Assembly (NCBI RefSeq): GCF_030381805.1
Contig: NZ_JAUDRH010000002.1
Span: forward strand, 248,001-312,000
Direction of reading: 5' to 3'
From: Chlorogloeopsis sp. ULAP01
Lineage (GTDB): Bacteria > Cyanobacteriota > Cyanobacteriia > Cyanobacteriales > Nostocaceae
DNA: 64,000 bases
Under the pieces are notes generated by a model. The model did not search any database. It was not told the origin of the DNA and worked only from the letters and a program-made list of their open reading frames with translations. Position numbers and translations under genes: made by a program. Below, piece after piece: positions 36,625 to 45,716 of the stretch. Positions within the stretch are counted from its first letter, which is position 1. Each line of letters starts with the position of its first letter.

Positions 36625-38454
36625 ATGCAGAATTTTATCAAACAAACTGTTGCCAGCTTAGTTGGCAGTATTTTAGGACTTTTTATTTTCTTTGGTCTTG
36701 GAACTACAGGTCTATTGGTATTATTATTAGCAACTGCCAAAGATCCAGGTCCAGAAGTAAAAAATAAATCAGTGCTAGTTTTTGACTTAGCAACCAAAAT
36801 TACCGATACCAAGCCAAGCTCTAGCGAACTGCTGCAAAAAGTACTATCAGGCAAACAGGAGGAACAGATGAGCCTCCGTGCAGTTTTGGATGCTTTGGAA
36901 AAGGCACGTCGCGATCGCCGCATTGTCGCTATCTACTTAGATGCTACTCGTACTTCTGCAACTAATAATGCAGGCTTTGCTACCTATAAAGAAATTCGTC
37001 AAGCACTAGAGAAATGCCGTGCTGCTGGCAAAAAGATAGTGGCTTACGGTATGGGATGGGGAGAACGAGAATATTACCTCAGTTCTGTAGCCAATACAGT
37101 TGTGCTTAACCCTTTGGGAGCAATGGAAGTTAATGGTTTTAGTTCACAACCGATATTCTTAGCGGGAGCGTTAGAGAAATACGGTATTGGTGTGCAGGTT
37201 GTGCGGGTAGGAAAATTCAAGGGTGCCATTGAACCCTTTGTACTCACGAAATTAAGTCCAGAAAATCGGCAACAAACTCAGAAATTATTGGATGATGTCT
37301 GGGCTGAGTGGCGAAACGCAGTCGGAAGCAGTCGCAAAATCCCCCCCACAAAATTGCAAGCGATCGCAGACAACCAAGCTTTCTTAGAGGCACAACAAGC
37401 CAAAACGAACGGTTTAGTTGATAAAGTTGGTTATTTCGATGAAGTAGTTGCCGATCTCAAACAGCTAACAGGAGCCGATCAGGATGAGAACAGCTTCCGG
37501 CAAATTAGTCTTAGCCAATACGCCCAAGTTCGCGATCCCTCCCTCAGTACAGAACGCAACTCTAAAAATAAAATTGCTGTTGTATACGCTGAAGGTGAGA
37601 TAGTTGACGGGCAAGGTGAAGAAGGAGGAATAGGTGGCGATCGCTTTGCCAAAATTTTCCGTAAACTCAGGCAAGATCAGGATGTAAAGGCGGTTGTACT
37701 CAGAATTAATAGCCCTGGTGGTAGTGCTACAGCTGCTGAGGTAATGCAGCGAGAGGTGCGGCTAACTCGCGAAGTAAAACCAGTGGTAGTATCAATGGGT
37801 GATATCGCTGCCTCTGGGGGTTATTGGATTGCCAGTGATTCTAACCGCATTTTTGCTGAACCAAATACAATCACAGGTTCCATCGGTGTATTTGGATTGC
37901 TTTTTAATACTCAAAAGTTAGCTAATAACAATGGGATTACTTGGGATAGTGTAAAAACCGGACGTTATGCTGATAGTCAAACAGTTTCTCGTCCCAAAAC
38001 TAATCAAGAATTAGCACTTTACCAGCGTATGGTGAATCAAATCTATAGTATATTTCTTGATAAAGTTGCCCAAGGTCGAAAAATTCCAGAAGCAAAGGTA
38101 GCTGAAATTGCTCAAGGAAGAGTTTGGTCAGGTACAGCAGCAAAAAATATCGGTTTAATCGATGAAATTGGTGGTTTAGATGCTGCCATTGCTTACACGG
38201 CTCAACAAGCCAAGTTAGGAAAAGATTGGCAATTGCAAGAATATCCCAGATTAGGTACTTGGGGAGAACGCTTGTTTGGAGAAGTAGCTGAAGAAGTTAA
38301 GGCGATTGTTCATCTTAATGGAGGGCAACTCAAAACACCTGATCCGCTCACCCTTGAATTCCAAAAACTGCAAGCAGAACTTGCAACTCTGCAAAAAATG
38401 AACGATCCGCAAGGTATATATGCCCGTTTACCTTTTAACTTCAAAATTGAGTAA
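36625..38454 (+). CDS. sppA: Signal peptide peptidase SppA, 67K type
   Basis: SppA is a membrane-bound serine protease that degrades cleaved signal peptides; in cyanobacteria it has also been linked to light acclimation of antennae. The 609-residue protein has an N-terminal membrane anchor (about 8-38) and two tandem S49 domains. The catalytic Lys lies in VRVGKFKGAIEPF (near 198) and the catalytic Ser in DIAASGGYWIAS (near 397), preceded by RINSPGGSATAAE. Length and layout match the tandem E. coli-type enzyme. Confidence 0.94.
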   Translation: MQNFIKQTVASLVGSILGLFIFFGLGTTGLLVLLLATAKDPGPEVKNKSVLVFDLATKITDTKPSSSELLQKVLSGKQEEQMSLRAVLDALEKARRDRRIVAIYLDATRTSATNNAGFATYKEIRQALEKCRAAGKKIVAYGMGWGEREYYLSSVANTVVLNPLGAMEVNGFSSQPIFLAGALEKYGIGVQVVRVGKFKGAIEPFVLTKLSPENRQQTQKLLDDVWAEWRNAVGSSRKIPPTKLQAIADNQAFLEAQQAKTNGLVDKVGYFDEVVADLKQLTGADQDENSFRQISLSQYAQVRDPSLSTERNSKNKIAVVYAEGEIVDGQGEEGGIGGDRFAKIFRKLRQDQDVKAVVLRINSPGGSATAAEVMQREVRLTREVKPVVVSMGDIAASGGYWIASDSNRIFAEPNTITGSIGVFGLLFNTQKLANNNGITWDSVKTGRYADSQTVSRPKTNQELALYQRMVNQIYSIFLDKVAQGRKIPEAKVAEIAQGRVWSGTAAKNIGLIDEIGGLDAAIAYTAQQAKLGKDWQLQEYPRLGTWGERLFGEVAEEVKAIVHLNGGQLKTPDPLTLEFQKLQAELATLQKMNDPQGIYARLPFNFKIE

Positions 38455-38616
38455 ATCTAGTTCCTAAAATTTAAATTTGTGGAAATTTTGTGGGTAATAC
38501 CCACTTTTTTTAGGCGATCGCTGCCAAACTTTATGATCCTATTTGCTGACATCCCGCCAGCAGTTGTGTAAAGTAGTTGATGAATCTTTGCAGCCTGAAA
38601 ATTTTAGCAACTATCT

Positions 38617-38856
38617 ATGGATAGAAAAAACAAACGCCTTTTATTACTCATTGTTTCCTGTAGTCTAGCTGGTGTAATTTTAGGGGGTACCACCAGCTGG
38701 GCAGAGAGCAACACTTGCTTGCAAGCCAATCAAGTTACAAATGAGTGCTTGACTCAAGATCCAATTACCAAAACCATACAAGGAATGAGTACCGGATTAT
38801 TAGCTGGGGCTGGGGCGGCTTTCGGTGTAGCATGGCAACACCGTCACAAAGATTAG
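38617..38856 (+). CDS. Small secreted or membrane protein, unknown
   Basis: This 79-residue protein has a signal-peptide-like N-terminus (RLLLLIVSCSLAGVILGGTTSWAES), two Cys in the mature part (CLQANQVTNEC, possibly a disulfide in the periplasm or lumen), and a second hydrophobic glycine/alanine-rich segment (GLLAGAGAAFGVAW) before a basic tail. It could be a small thylakoid or inner-membrane protein. I do not recognise the family. Confidence 0.7.
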   Translation: MDRKNKRLLLLIVSCSLAGVILGGTTSWAESNTCLQANQVTNECLTQDPITKTIQGMSTGLLAGAGAAFGVAWQHRHKD

Positions 38857-39269
38857 TTTTTGGGAAATCTCTAAATCTGTAAAAAAGCGATCGCTACTGG
38901 TGTGAGGTAAATTAGGATTAATATCGCTTTCCAAGATCCTAGATGATTAAGATTGATAGGATTTGACAGATTACCTGTACTGTGAATTCTCAATCCACCC
39001 TTCATGACGCCGCAGTTACCTGTTTTAAAGTAACTGCGGCGAAAATTATCTTGGTGCTAGTAATTAGATTTATATTATTAAAGCTGCCTTGATTTAATTT
39101 TATCTCTATTTGTAGATTTACATCTTGTACTAGTCCCAATAGCCACCTGGCAGCAGCCCCATGCTCCTCTTTACTAGGTTGAATCCCGTAACCAGAAGAA
39201 CTCAAGCACTTTGGCTATCTTAATTGGATGATACAAGATATCACAATAGATATCCAACTAGCCACTTTT
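38857..39269. other. Intergenic region with strong hairpin 39009-39040
   Basis: GCCGCAGTTAC (39009-39019) pairs perfectly with GTAACTGCGGC (39030-39040), an 11-bp stem with a 10-base loop and no T-run. It may end the transcript of the small upstream gene or be a dispersed palindrome. Nothing else is recognised. Confidence 0.5.
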
Positions 39270-40223
39270 ATGGATGCACCTTCAAAATTATTACTAAAAC
39301 TTACTAAACGTTTATTTCATAACATAGAGGAACAAGAAAAGTTTGTTGAAGCTTTAATTAATCCCAAACCTTTTCATCCTTGTATACTTTGGTGTCAAGA
39401 AAAACCAGAAGTTTCTGGTTTTGTAGTCGAACAACCAGAGCTTTGGCAACCACATTTTGTAGACCGTTTACTACTAGGAGAAAAACCTGGTCAAACTATC
39501 CTACATCAACAAGGATATTTCTATTGCTTAGATTTTTCTTCTGTATTTGCAGCTTCAATTTTATTAGAAATTAATCAATCAGTAAAGTTAGTTTTTGATA
39601 TGTGTGCTGCGCCAGGAGGAAAAAGTATCTTTGCTTGGAAACTTTTGCAACCAGAGTTACTTATTAGTAATGAAGTGATTGGTAAACGTCTTGGAATGTT
39701 AATTTCTAATTTAAAGCGTTGTCATATTAGTCCTTCTATTGTTGTCAGTAGAGATTCAAGTTTTTTTGCAGAAAAGATACCATTATCTAATGACTTAGTT
39801 ATAGTCGATGCCCCTTGTACTGGACAATCTTTACTTGCTAAAGGCGAAAAAGTACCAGGATGTTTTCACCCTAGTGCTATTAATAAAAGTGCAAATCGCC
39901 AAAAACGGATCATAGCAAACTCTGCTCAAATTGTGTCACCACAGGGCTATCTTGCTTATATGACTTGTACCTATTCCTCAGAAGAAAATGAGGAAGTTTG
40001 TGAGTGGTTATTAAAAAAATTTCCTCAATTTCAAGCAGTAGAAGTTAAGCACTTAAAAGATTATCAATCTCATTTGACAAATATTCCGTGTTACCGAATG
40101 TTTCCTCAACATAGCTTAGGTGCAGGCGCGTTTACAGTCTTATTTAAAAATACATACGATGGTGAGAAAAGGGAAATAGATGCAGAGCTTGTATCTGGAA
40201 TTTGGGTCAATGAAAAGTCCTGA
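39270..40223 (+). CDS. RsmB/NOP2/Sun-type RNA m5C methyltransferase
   Basis: The 317-residue SAM-dependent enzyme is predicted to methylate cytosine C5 in rRNA or tRNA. It has motif I DMCAAPGGKS, motif IV DAPCTGQSLLAKG, whose Cys assists release, and motif VI MTCTYSSEENEEV with the catalytic Cys. It lacks the N-terminal NusB-like domain of RsmB and a PUA domain, so the target is uncertain. I start it at ATG 39270 (MDAPSKLLLKLTKRLF), as in related proteins; an ATG at 39228 would add 14 residues. Confidence 0.88.
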   Translation: MDAPSKLLLKLTKRLFHNIEEQEKFVEALINPKPFHPCILWCQEKPEVSGFVVEQPELWQPHFVDRLLLGEKPGQTILHQQGYFYCLDFSSVFAASILLEINQSVKLVFDMCAAPGGKSIFAWKLLQPELLISNEVIGKRLGMLISNLKRCHISPSIVVSRDSSFFAEKIPLSNDLVIVDAPCTGQSLLAKGEKVPGCFHPSAINKSANRQKRIIANSAQIVSPQGYLAYMTCTYSSEENEEVCEWLLKKFPQFQAVEVKHLKDYQSHLTNIPCYRMFPQHSLGAGAFTVLFKNTYDGEKREIDAELVSGIWVNEKS

Positions 40224-40351
40224 GATGGTTGTCTACAATTAGTAGTGGATATGTTGACAGTGAGCAGATATAAGTAGTCTAAATGTAGGCGGTAACGAAT
40301 GCAAGAATGCAACGAGAGGACAATCTCAAAGCATTAGATTTTGAGATTCAT

Positions 40352-40395
40352 ACCGAATTGAGACAGATGATACTATCTAGAAAAATTCGGTTTTT
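40352..40395 (+). terminator. Terminator-like stem-loop after the RNA methyltransferase gene
   Basis: ACCGAATT (40352-40359) pairs with AATTCGGT (40384-40391) over a 24-base loop, followed by TTTTT. A second small inverted repeat (CTCAAA...TTTTGAG) lies just upstream. Confidence 0.55.
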
Positions 40396-40475
40396 AATCC
40401 TGTCATGGATAGATTTACAGAAATTTTCCGTATAATAACCAGTTAGCCCTCACAATTCACCTTGACAAAGTTCCT

Positions 40476-40954
40476 ATGTCAGAAAAAGCAATATTGATCG
40501 CCATCATTGCCTGTGACGCACCAACAAGAACCAAGCCCTCAAACTATCCTGAACCGTTCGCGTCGCGCATGATAGGCAGGGAAAAACGCTCACTTAGTGA
40601 CTTATTTGGCCTCACGAACTTTGGTGTAAACTTGACACGCCTAGCCCCCAGGCAATTTCTGCCCTTCGTCACGCTCACACTAAGCAAGACGAGTTCGTAT
40701 ATATCTTGCAGGGGTACCCAACGCTATATACCGACGAAGGTTGCACACAACTCTCTCCGGGTATGTGTGCGGGCTTCAAGGCTGGCACTGGCAACGGACA
40801 CCATTTAATCAACGAAACCTCAGAGGACGTCCTCTACCTTGAAATCGGGGATAGAACACCGGGAGACGAAGGAAGCTATCCTGATGATGATCTCAAAGCC
40901 CTGATGGAGGATGGCACGTGGAAATTTGCCCACAAAGACGGCACGCCGTACTGA
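40476..40954 (+). pseudogene. Cupin-domain protein, frameshifted
   Basis: Two overlapping frames encode consecutive parts of one small cupin. Frame 1 runs from 40476 through NYPEPFASRMIGREKR and FGLTNFGVNLTRLAP to codon 40647. Frame 2 picks up at 40652 with AISALRHAHTKQDEFVYILQG (metal-binding HxH..E) and continues YPTLYTDEGC, LSPGMCAGF, GNGHHLINET to the TGA at 40952-40954. Between them is AG where a full codon (normally Gly) is expected, so one base is missing near 40648-40652. The remaining sequence is well preserved, which suggests a recent mutation or a sequence error. The function of intact relatives is unknown. Confidence 0.85.
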
Positions 40955-41078
40955 CTACAGCAGCATCAGGTAACTAATCAGCGTAGCATCTAGCTTCCAA
41001 TAGCGTAGACACTGCACAGTTTGGGTTCGTATCTTGCCACGCCTTGATGTCCGCCAAATCACCCATAATAAACAGTTT

Positions 41079-41124
41079 GTAGTAGGGACTGAAGTTCCTA
41101 CTTGAGGACTCAAGTCCTCACTAC
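41079..41124. repeat. Cloverleaf-like dispersed repeat
   Basis: GTAGT (41079-41083) pairs with ACTAC (41120-41124) and encloses two hairpins: GTAGGGAC/GTTCCTAC (41082-41101) and TGAGGACT/AGTCCTCA (41103-41120). The motif is one I recall as widely interspersed in cyanobacteria. Confidence 0.7.
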
Positions 41125-41195
41125 GAGCAAACATTTTGATTCAGTTTGATTAACCGGACATGATATAATGCCTATCTGTAGAGACAGTGCCTTCA

Positions 41196-42215
41196 CTATT
41201 GTGCTTGACTTGGCTCAGACCAGATTGGCAGTTGATTCACTTTTTTTAAAGTTAACTCTACATACTTGGTTTGACTTTCTTCTATAAATTTTGTACCGAA
41301 GTAGCCTTCAGCACCATCGTGAGCATGAGGCCCTGTGTCTACAGTAGTGTAACGTCCCTGCTGACGGGCTTGGTTAAAAGGAGAACCAACTGTAACAGGC
41401 CAGCGTGAAGCAAATACAATACTGGTAATATCCTCAACCCAGTCTCGACTACCTTTGAGGTGGTAAACATAGTCAGCAGACTCAAAGCCAGCTTCGCCAT
41501 CAAAGCTACCGCCAACAGATACTACAATGAGTTGAGCATTCAGCCATTGCTCCAAATAGGAAACTGCGCCCAGAGCAACTTGTACTCCTCCACTAGTGCC
41601 AATCAAAATCACCTTCAGGCGTTCTTTAGGGTATTTGGGGATGGGATGGGCGGCATTCATGCGATCAATGATCGCGTTGGCAATTCCTAAGTTATAAACA
41701 TCACCATAGCGATCATCGGCAGAAATAGCGAATCGCCAAAGATTGCGAATCTTGATAATGATATCTGCATTGGCAAGCCAACCATCAGCATTTTCAGCAG
41801 CACGCCATAAAGGAGCCAGTAACCTCTGTCCACCTAGACTCTCGTTAGCAGCAGAATAGGGAAACACATCCGAAACCGCTACACAGTTAGGATGAAGTTG
41901 CACTAACCTATCGAGAAAAATTTCTTCACCTGGAGTTAGTTGATTGGCAGAAAAATCTCCCACTCCAGACAAGTAGATAATATAACAATCTATGTTTCCA
42001 GAGTCGGTTTCTTTACTTGAGCGATCGCCTGATAATAATTTCTTATTCTGGCTACTCTTTAAACCCAAACTTTCAGCGCTTTGACTTAACCACCATACTA
42101 AGGTTCCGACAGGAGCTAATGTTCCCCAAACCAGTAGTATTACTCCTGCTAAAATCAACAACTTTAGAGTTTCACCTCGCAGCTTTAGCAGTATCCATCC
42201 TAAGAACTTTAGCAT
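41196..42215 (-). CDS. Membrane-anchored alpha/beta-hydrolase-like protein
   Basis: The 339-residue protein has one or two N-terminal membrane segments (about 15-48, LKLLILAGVILLVWGTLAPVGTLVWWL). The soluble domain opens with CYIIYLSGVGDF, has a nucleophile elbow GTSGG near residue 212, an acidic loop and a C-terminal HAHDG that could supply the catalytic His. The fold therefore looks like an alpha/beta hydrolase, but the substrate is unknown. It resembles cyanobacteria-wide hypothetical proteins. ATG at 42215 begins MLKFLGWILL. Confidence 0.72.
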   Translation of the reverse strand: MLKFLGWILLKLRGETLKLLILAGVILLVWGTLAPVGTLVWWLSQSAESLGLKSSQNKKLLSGDRSSKETDSGNIDCYIIYLSGVGDFSANQLTPGEEIFLDRLVQLHPNCVAVSDVFPYSAANESLGGQRLLAPLWRAAENADGWLANADIIIKIRNLWRFAISADDRYGDVYNLGIANAIIDRMNAAHPIPKYPKERLKVILIGTSGGVQVALGAVSYLEQWLNAQLIVVSVGGSFDGEAGFESADYVYHLKGSRDWVEDITSIVFASRWPVTVGSPFNQARQQGRYTTVDTGPHAHDGAEGYFGTKFIEESQTKYVELTLKKVNQLPIWSEPSQAQ

Positions 42216-42336
42216 TTGAAATAAATTTTTACATTTTCAAAAAATAAAATACTTCTAAAAAAGTATATGTTAGCTTGTTGTAGCCTATTAAACTTCCTTT
42301 TTTTGTGATTTATTACATGAATGTTTAGCTAGAAAA

Positions 42337-42912
42337 ATGAGCGAACATCACAAAAAGTCAAAGCAAGGGTTGTGCAGCACTCTTAAGTACGCTTTAGTTC
42401 TGAATGCCGACTTCTACGAAAATGCTCACAACACTGCTCATAATCGTAGATTAGCACTCAGTATTGTAATTTTGGCTGCCATTTCTCATGCCATAGGTAC
42501 TGCGGTGATTTTATTAATCAATCGAGCTACCATTTTTGCCTTGTTGGTAGGGCTGTTGATTGATGCGATCGCTGTTGTCGCGGGGTACTATTTTTGGACG
42601 TTTACAATTTGGAAAATAGGACAATGGCTGAAGCCAATCGATCCAACTTACGGCGATTTACTGAGTCCAATTGGCTTTGCCTATGCACCGCAAGTACTAA
42701 ATTTTCTCACTCTTATTCCCTTGCTCGGAAGACCAGTAGAGTTAGTATTGGCAGTATGGAGTCTTTTGGCGGTAATTATAGCAGTGCGCCAAGGATTAGA
42801 TATTAGCACTCGTCGAGCTATGTTTATCTGTTTGGTGGGTTGGCCGTTAGTGCAAATTGCAATTGGTTCTGTGCAAATTTTGCAGCAAGAATTGGTAAGG
42901 TTGTCAGTTTGA
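42337..42912 (+). CDS. Yip1-family integral membrane protein
   Basis: The 191-residue protein has a polar N-terminus and about five hydrophobic segments (SIVILAAISHAIGTAVILLI, LLVGLLIDAIAVVAGYYFW, FLTLIPLLG, LVLAVWSLLAVIIAV, FICLVGWPLVQIAIG). The spacing and the Pro/Gly-rich loop YGDLLSPIGFAYAPQ suggest a bacterial Yip1-domain protein. The function of these in bacteria is not defined. It is followed 49 bases later by the photolyase-like gene. Confidence 0.75.
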   Translation: MSEHHKKSKQGLCSTLKYALVLNADFYENAHNTAHNRRLALSIVILAAISHAIGTAVILLINRATIFALLVGLLIDAIAVVAGYYFWTFTIWKIGQWLKPIDPTYGDLLSPIGFAYAPQVLNFLTLIPLLGRPVELVLAVWSLLAVIIAVRQGLDISTRRAMFICLVGWPLVQIAIGSVQILQQELVRLSV

Positions 42913-42961
42913 ACTGATTTAGTAAAATAATTTAAGGTTTGTCCAACTTATTCGGTGCAAC

Positions 42962-43813
42962 ATGAGTGAAGATATGCAGCGCGAGTTTGCCAACCGCGAT
43001 GAGTTGGTAGCCTATCTGCGCCAACAATTTCCCCAAGCAGCTGAACGTAGCGATCGCATTAGCGAAACAGTAGGTGGGCGCAAAGCTGCTCAAAAAGTAC
43101 TGCAAAAAGTAGATCCACAACGCTACAGTCAAACACGTAATTTTTTCACGGGGGCTGTAACCCGACTTTCTCCCTACATTCGCTATGGCGTTCTCAGTTT
43201 GCGCGAAATTCGAGAGTATGTCCTTGATCGCATTCAAAATCTAGACGATGCAACCAAATTAATTAACGAGTTAGGTTGGCGCGATTACTGGCAACGCCTG
43301 TATGCCAAGTTGGGAGATGGGATTTGGCAAGACCAAGAAGAATATAAAACAGGTTATACTCTCAGCGAATATATACCTGAATTGTCAAATGACATCAAAC
43401 AAGGTACAACAGGCAGAGTTTGCATCGACAGTTTTAGCAAGCAACTAAAAGAAACTGGCTATCTTCACAATCACGCTCGAATGTGGCTGGCAGCTTACAT
43501 CATTCATTGGCGACGTGTTCGCTGGCAAGCTGGAGCTAAATGGTTTCTCGAACATCTTTTAGATGGCGATCCTGCTAGCAACAATCTTTCATGGCAATGG
43601 GTAGCTAGCACCTTTAGCCACAAACCCTATTACTTCAACCGCGAGAACTTAGAGCGCTATACTGCCAGTGTCTACTGTAAAGGATGCCCCCTCTACGGAA
43701 ATTGTGATTTTGAAGGCAGCTATGAAGAATTAGAACAGCAGCTATTTCCCAAAGGAGAATTTGCTAAAAAGCCCAATAGCCAAAGCTGGCAGAAAGGCAA
43801 GAAACGGCGTTAA
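42962..43813 (+). CDS. Photolyase/cryptochrome FAD-binding domain protein lacking the N-terminal domain
   Basis: The 283-residue protein corresponds to the helical FAD-binding half of photolyases: RLSPYIRYGVLSLREI, ELGWRDYWQRLY, TGYLHNHARMWLAAYIIH and LLDGDPASNNLSWQWVASTFSHKPY, which contact FAD in the superfamily. The alpha/beta antenna domain (about 200 residues) is absent; the protein starts with about 25 residues of unrelated sequence. The C-terminus carries YCKGCPLYGNC, three closely spaced Cys. Short photolyase-like families exist in bacteria, so it may repair DNA or act as a blue-light sensor. Confidence 0.88.
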   Translation: MSEDMQREFANRDELVAYLRQQFPQAAERSDRISETVGGRKAAQKVLQKVDPQRYSQTRNFFTGAVTRLSPYIRYGVLSLREIREYVLDRIQNLDDATKLINELGWRDYWQRLYAKLGDGIWQDQEEYKTGYTLSEYIPELSNDIKQGTTGRVCIDSFSKQLKETGYLHNHARMWLAAYIIHWRRVRWQAGAKWFLEHLLDGDPASNNLSWQWVASTFSHKPYYFNRENLERYTASVYCKGCPLYGNCDFEGSYEELEQQLFPKGEFAKKPNSQSWQKGKKRR

Positions 43814-44540
43814 AGGTAGCTAAAAAATCTTGTAACCCATGCTTTAGTCGGTGATAGGAGGTTAGTGATTAGGCTTAACCCACAAGAGCGCAGTGGCTCC
43901 AAAATCTAAAACTTGTACTGAGCTTGTCGAAGTATCCACGCATTGGTATTACTTACGATTAATGGTCTAATCGTTGTGAAATTTGCACTAAACTCAATCT
44001 CACCAAAAGACGACGGGGAAGCCCGTTCCTTTAAGGGGCGCTCAGAATCGTCGTCCGTCGTCTTGGGGCAAGGGGCATTCATGCATTGGCCAATGCCCAA
44101 TTCCCAATTCACTTCGGCCCGCTTTCATCCCCCAGACTTCAGTCGGGGGATGAGCTTAACTTTGACAGCGCATATAAGTTTGGCAAGGTACACAACTTAG
44201 ATCCCAAAGTTAGCTATAGAGCGTGTTTGGCTTTGCTTACCTTGTAATCGAAATTTATTGAGAAAATTAACAGTTAAATTTATAGTTTTTATCTCTGAAA
44301 ATACTCTGCTAAAAGTAAAAAAATAATATATATCCAGATTTCAAGTATTAATCTGAAAACATCCTATTGATAGATTCTTAAAGATTATCCAGATTATAAA
44401 GTAGGGTAAAATTTTTAAGTAATAGCTGTAGTCCTACAACTAAACTACTTATGCTTATAATTGTCAGGACTTATTGAAAAAATAGCAAATAGTTATAGAT
44501 TTTTGTTCAAATAACAGGATTAGCCTGTAAATTCTTTTCT
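43814..44540. other. 727-base intergenic region with possible IS200/IS605-type remnant
   Basis: The left part has the dispersed string CTGAGCTTGTCGAAGT (about 43918-43935). From 43970 to 44155 there are GGGGAAGCCCGTTCC, a GTCGTC repeat around 44050 and, at 44125-44153, TCATCCCCC/GGGGGATGA enclosing GACT/AGTC, reminiscent of the ends of IS200/IS605 elements. No transposase is present. 44200-44540 is AT-rich and plain. Confidence 0.4.
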
Positions 44541-45716
44541 ATGGAAAAGATACAAATTAAAGTTCTTCTCGTAGAAGATAACCCCTTTGACACTGAACTT
44601 TTACAACAATTATTTATTCGCGCCCATCAACAAGAATGGGAAATAGTAAATGTAGAACAATTGAGTGAGGCAATCGATGTTTGCACTGGACAAACTATTC
44701 ATAGCTGTGATAATTCTTCTCCATTGACATTAAATCCTAACAGTATTGACGTCGTGCTATTGGATTTGAGCCTACCTGATTCTATGGGGCTAGACACGTT
44801 AAAAGAATTTCGGATCGCTGTACCGGATATTCCAGTTGTGGTGCTAACAGGATTGAATGATGAGGAGATGGCACTGCAAGCAATGGCAGAAGGTGCGCAG
44901 GATTATCTTGTCAAAGACGAGATTACGATTCAAAGTTTGCCGCGTGCTATTCGTTATGCCATCGAACGAGCAGAAATTCTTAAACAGCTAAGAGAAAGTG
45001 AACAACACACTCGTAAGGCATTACTAAAAGAACAGGAGCTTAACAAGCTCAAATCTGATTTTGTGGCGATGATTTCGCATGAATTCCGCACTCCTATGAG
45101 CACTATTTGCACATCTTTAGATTTGCTGCAAACTAGCGATAAATTGACACAAGAGTGGCGAGAGCAATTTTTTAGACGTATAGAAAATGCTTTGAAACAA
45201 ATGCTTAAGCTTTTAGATGAGGTATTGTTTCTAAGTAAAAATGAAGTCAGCCAATTTAAATTACAAATTGCTCATTTAAATTTAATCAATTTTTGTTACG
45301 AAATTGTAGAAAGTATACAATTCAGCGAAGGAAAGAACCACAAGATTGAATTTGCTGCGTCTGGAGAATGTTTTGAAGCAGAAATGGATGAAGAATTGCT
45401 CGGTTCGATTTTAAATAACTTACTTTCTAATGCTATTAAATATTCTCCTTCCGAAAGTACTATTTATTTTTATTTGACTTGTCAAGATAACATGGCAAAA
45501 TTTCAGATCAAAGATAATGGCATAGGTATTCCCAAAAAAGACCAAATCCATCTATGTGAAACTTTCTTCCGTGGTAGTAATGTGGGTAAAATTTCAGGTA
45601 CGGGATTGGGACTTGCAATTGTCAGAAGGTGTGTGGATTTACATCATGGTTACATCCAAGTAGAAAGCGAGGAAAATGTTGGCACAATCGTAACAGTAAC
45701 CCTGCCATTACATTAA
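44541..45716 (+). CDS. Receiver-histidine kinase hybrid protein
   Basis: The 391-residue soluble protein has a receiver domain (5-145): VLLVEDNPFD, phospho-acceptor Asp in VVLLDLSLPD, and Lys in YLVKDE. A coiled linker follows, then HisKA with the phospho-His in MISHEFRTPM (about residue 180) and HATPase_c with the N-box NNLLSNAIKYS, G1 DNGIGIPKKD and G2 GTGLGLAIVRR. Receiver-first kinases commonly act inside phosphorelays. An insertion of about 20 residues in the receiver (CTGQTIHSCDNSS...) is unusual. The stop overlaps the convergent permease gene by four bases. Confidence 0.92.
   Translation: MEKIQIKVLLVEDNPFDTELLQQLFIRAHQQEWEIVNVEQLSEAIDVCTGQTIHSCDNSSPLTLNPNSIDVVLLDLSLPDSMGLDTLKEFRIAVPDIPVVVLTGLNDEEMALQAMAEGAQDYLVKDEITIQSLPRAIRYAIERAEILKQLRESEQHTRKALLKEQELNKLKSDFVAMISHEFRTPMSTICTSLDLLQTSDKLTQEWREQFFRRIENALKQMLKLLDEVLFLSKNEVSQFKLQIAHLNLINFCYEIVESIQFSEGKNHKIEFAASGECFEAEMDEELLGSILNNLLSNAIKYSPSESTIYFYLTCQDNMAKFQIKDNGIGIPKKDQIHLCETFFRGSNVGKISGTGLGLAIVRRCVDLHHGYIQVESEENVGTIVTVTLPLH

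Noticed and set aside
40224..40475. Possible tRNA in hairpin-rich gap
   Set aside because: No T-loop (GGTTCRANTCC-like) or acceptor pairing; the same check failed in all other large gaps.
43943..44200. 85-codon frame in the gap after the photolyase-like gene
   Set aside because: It spans repeat and hairpin sequence; composition reflects the repeat, not a protein.
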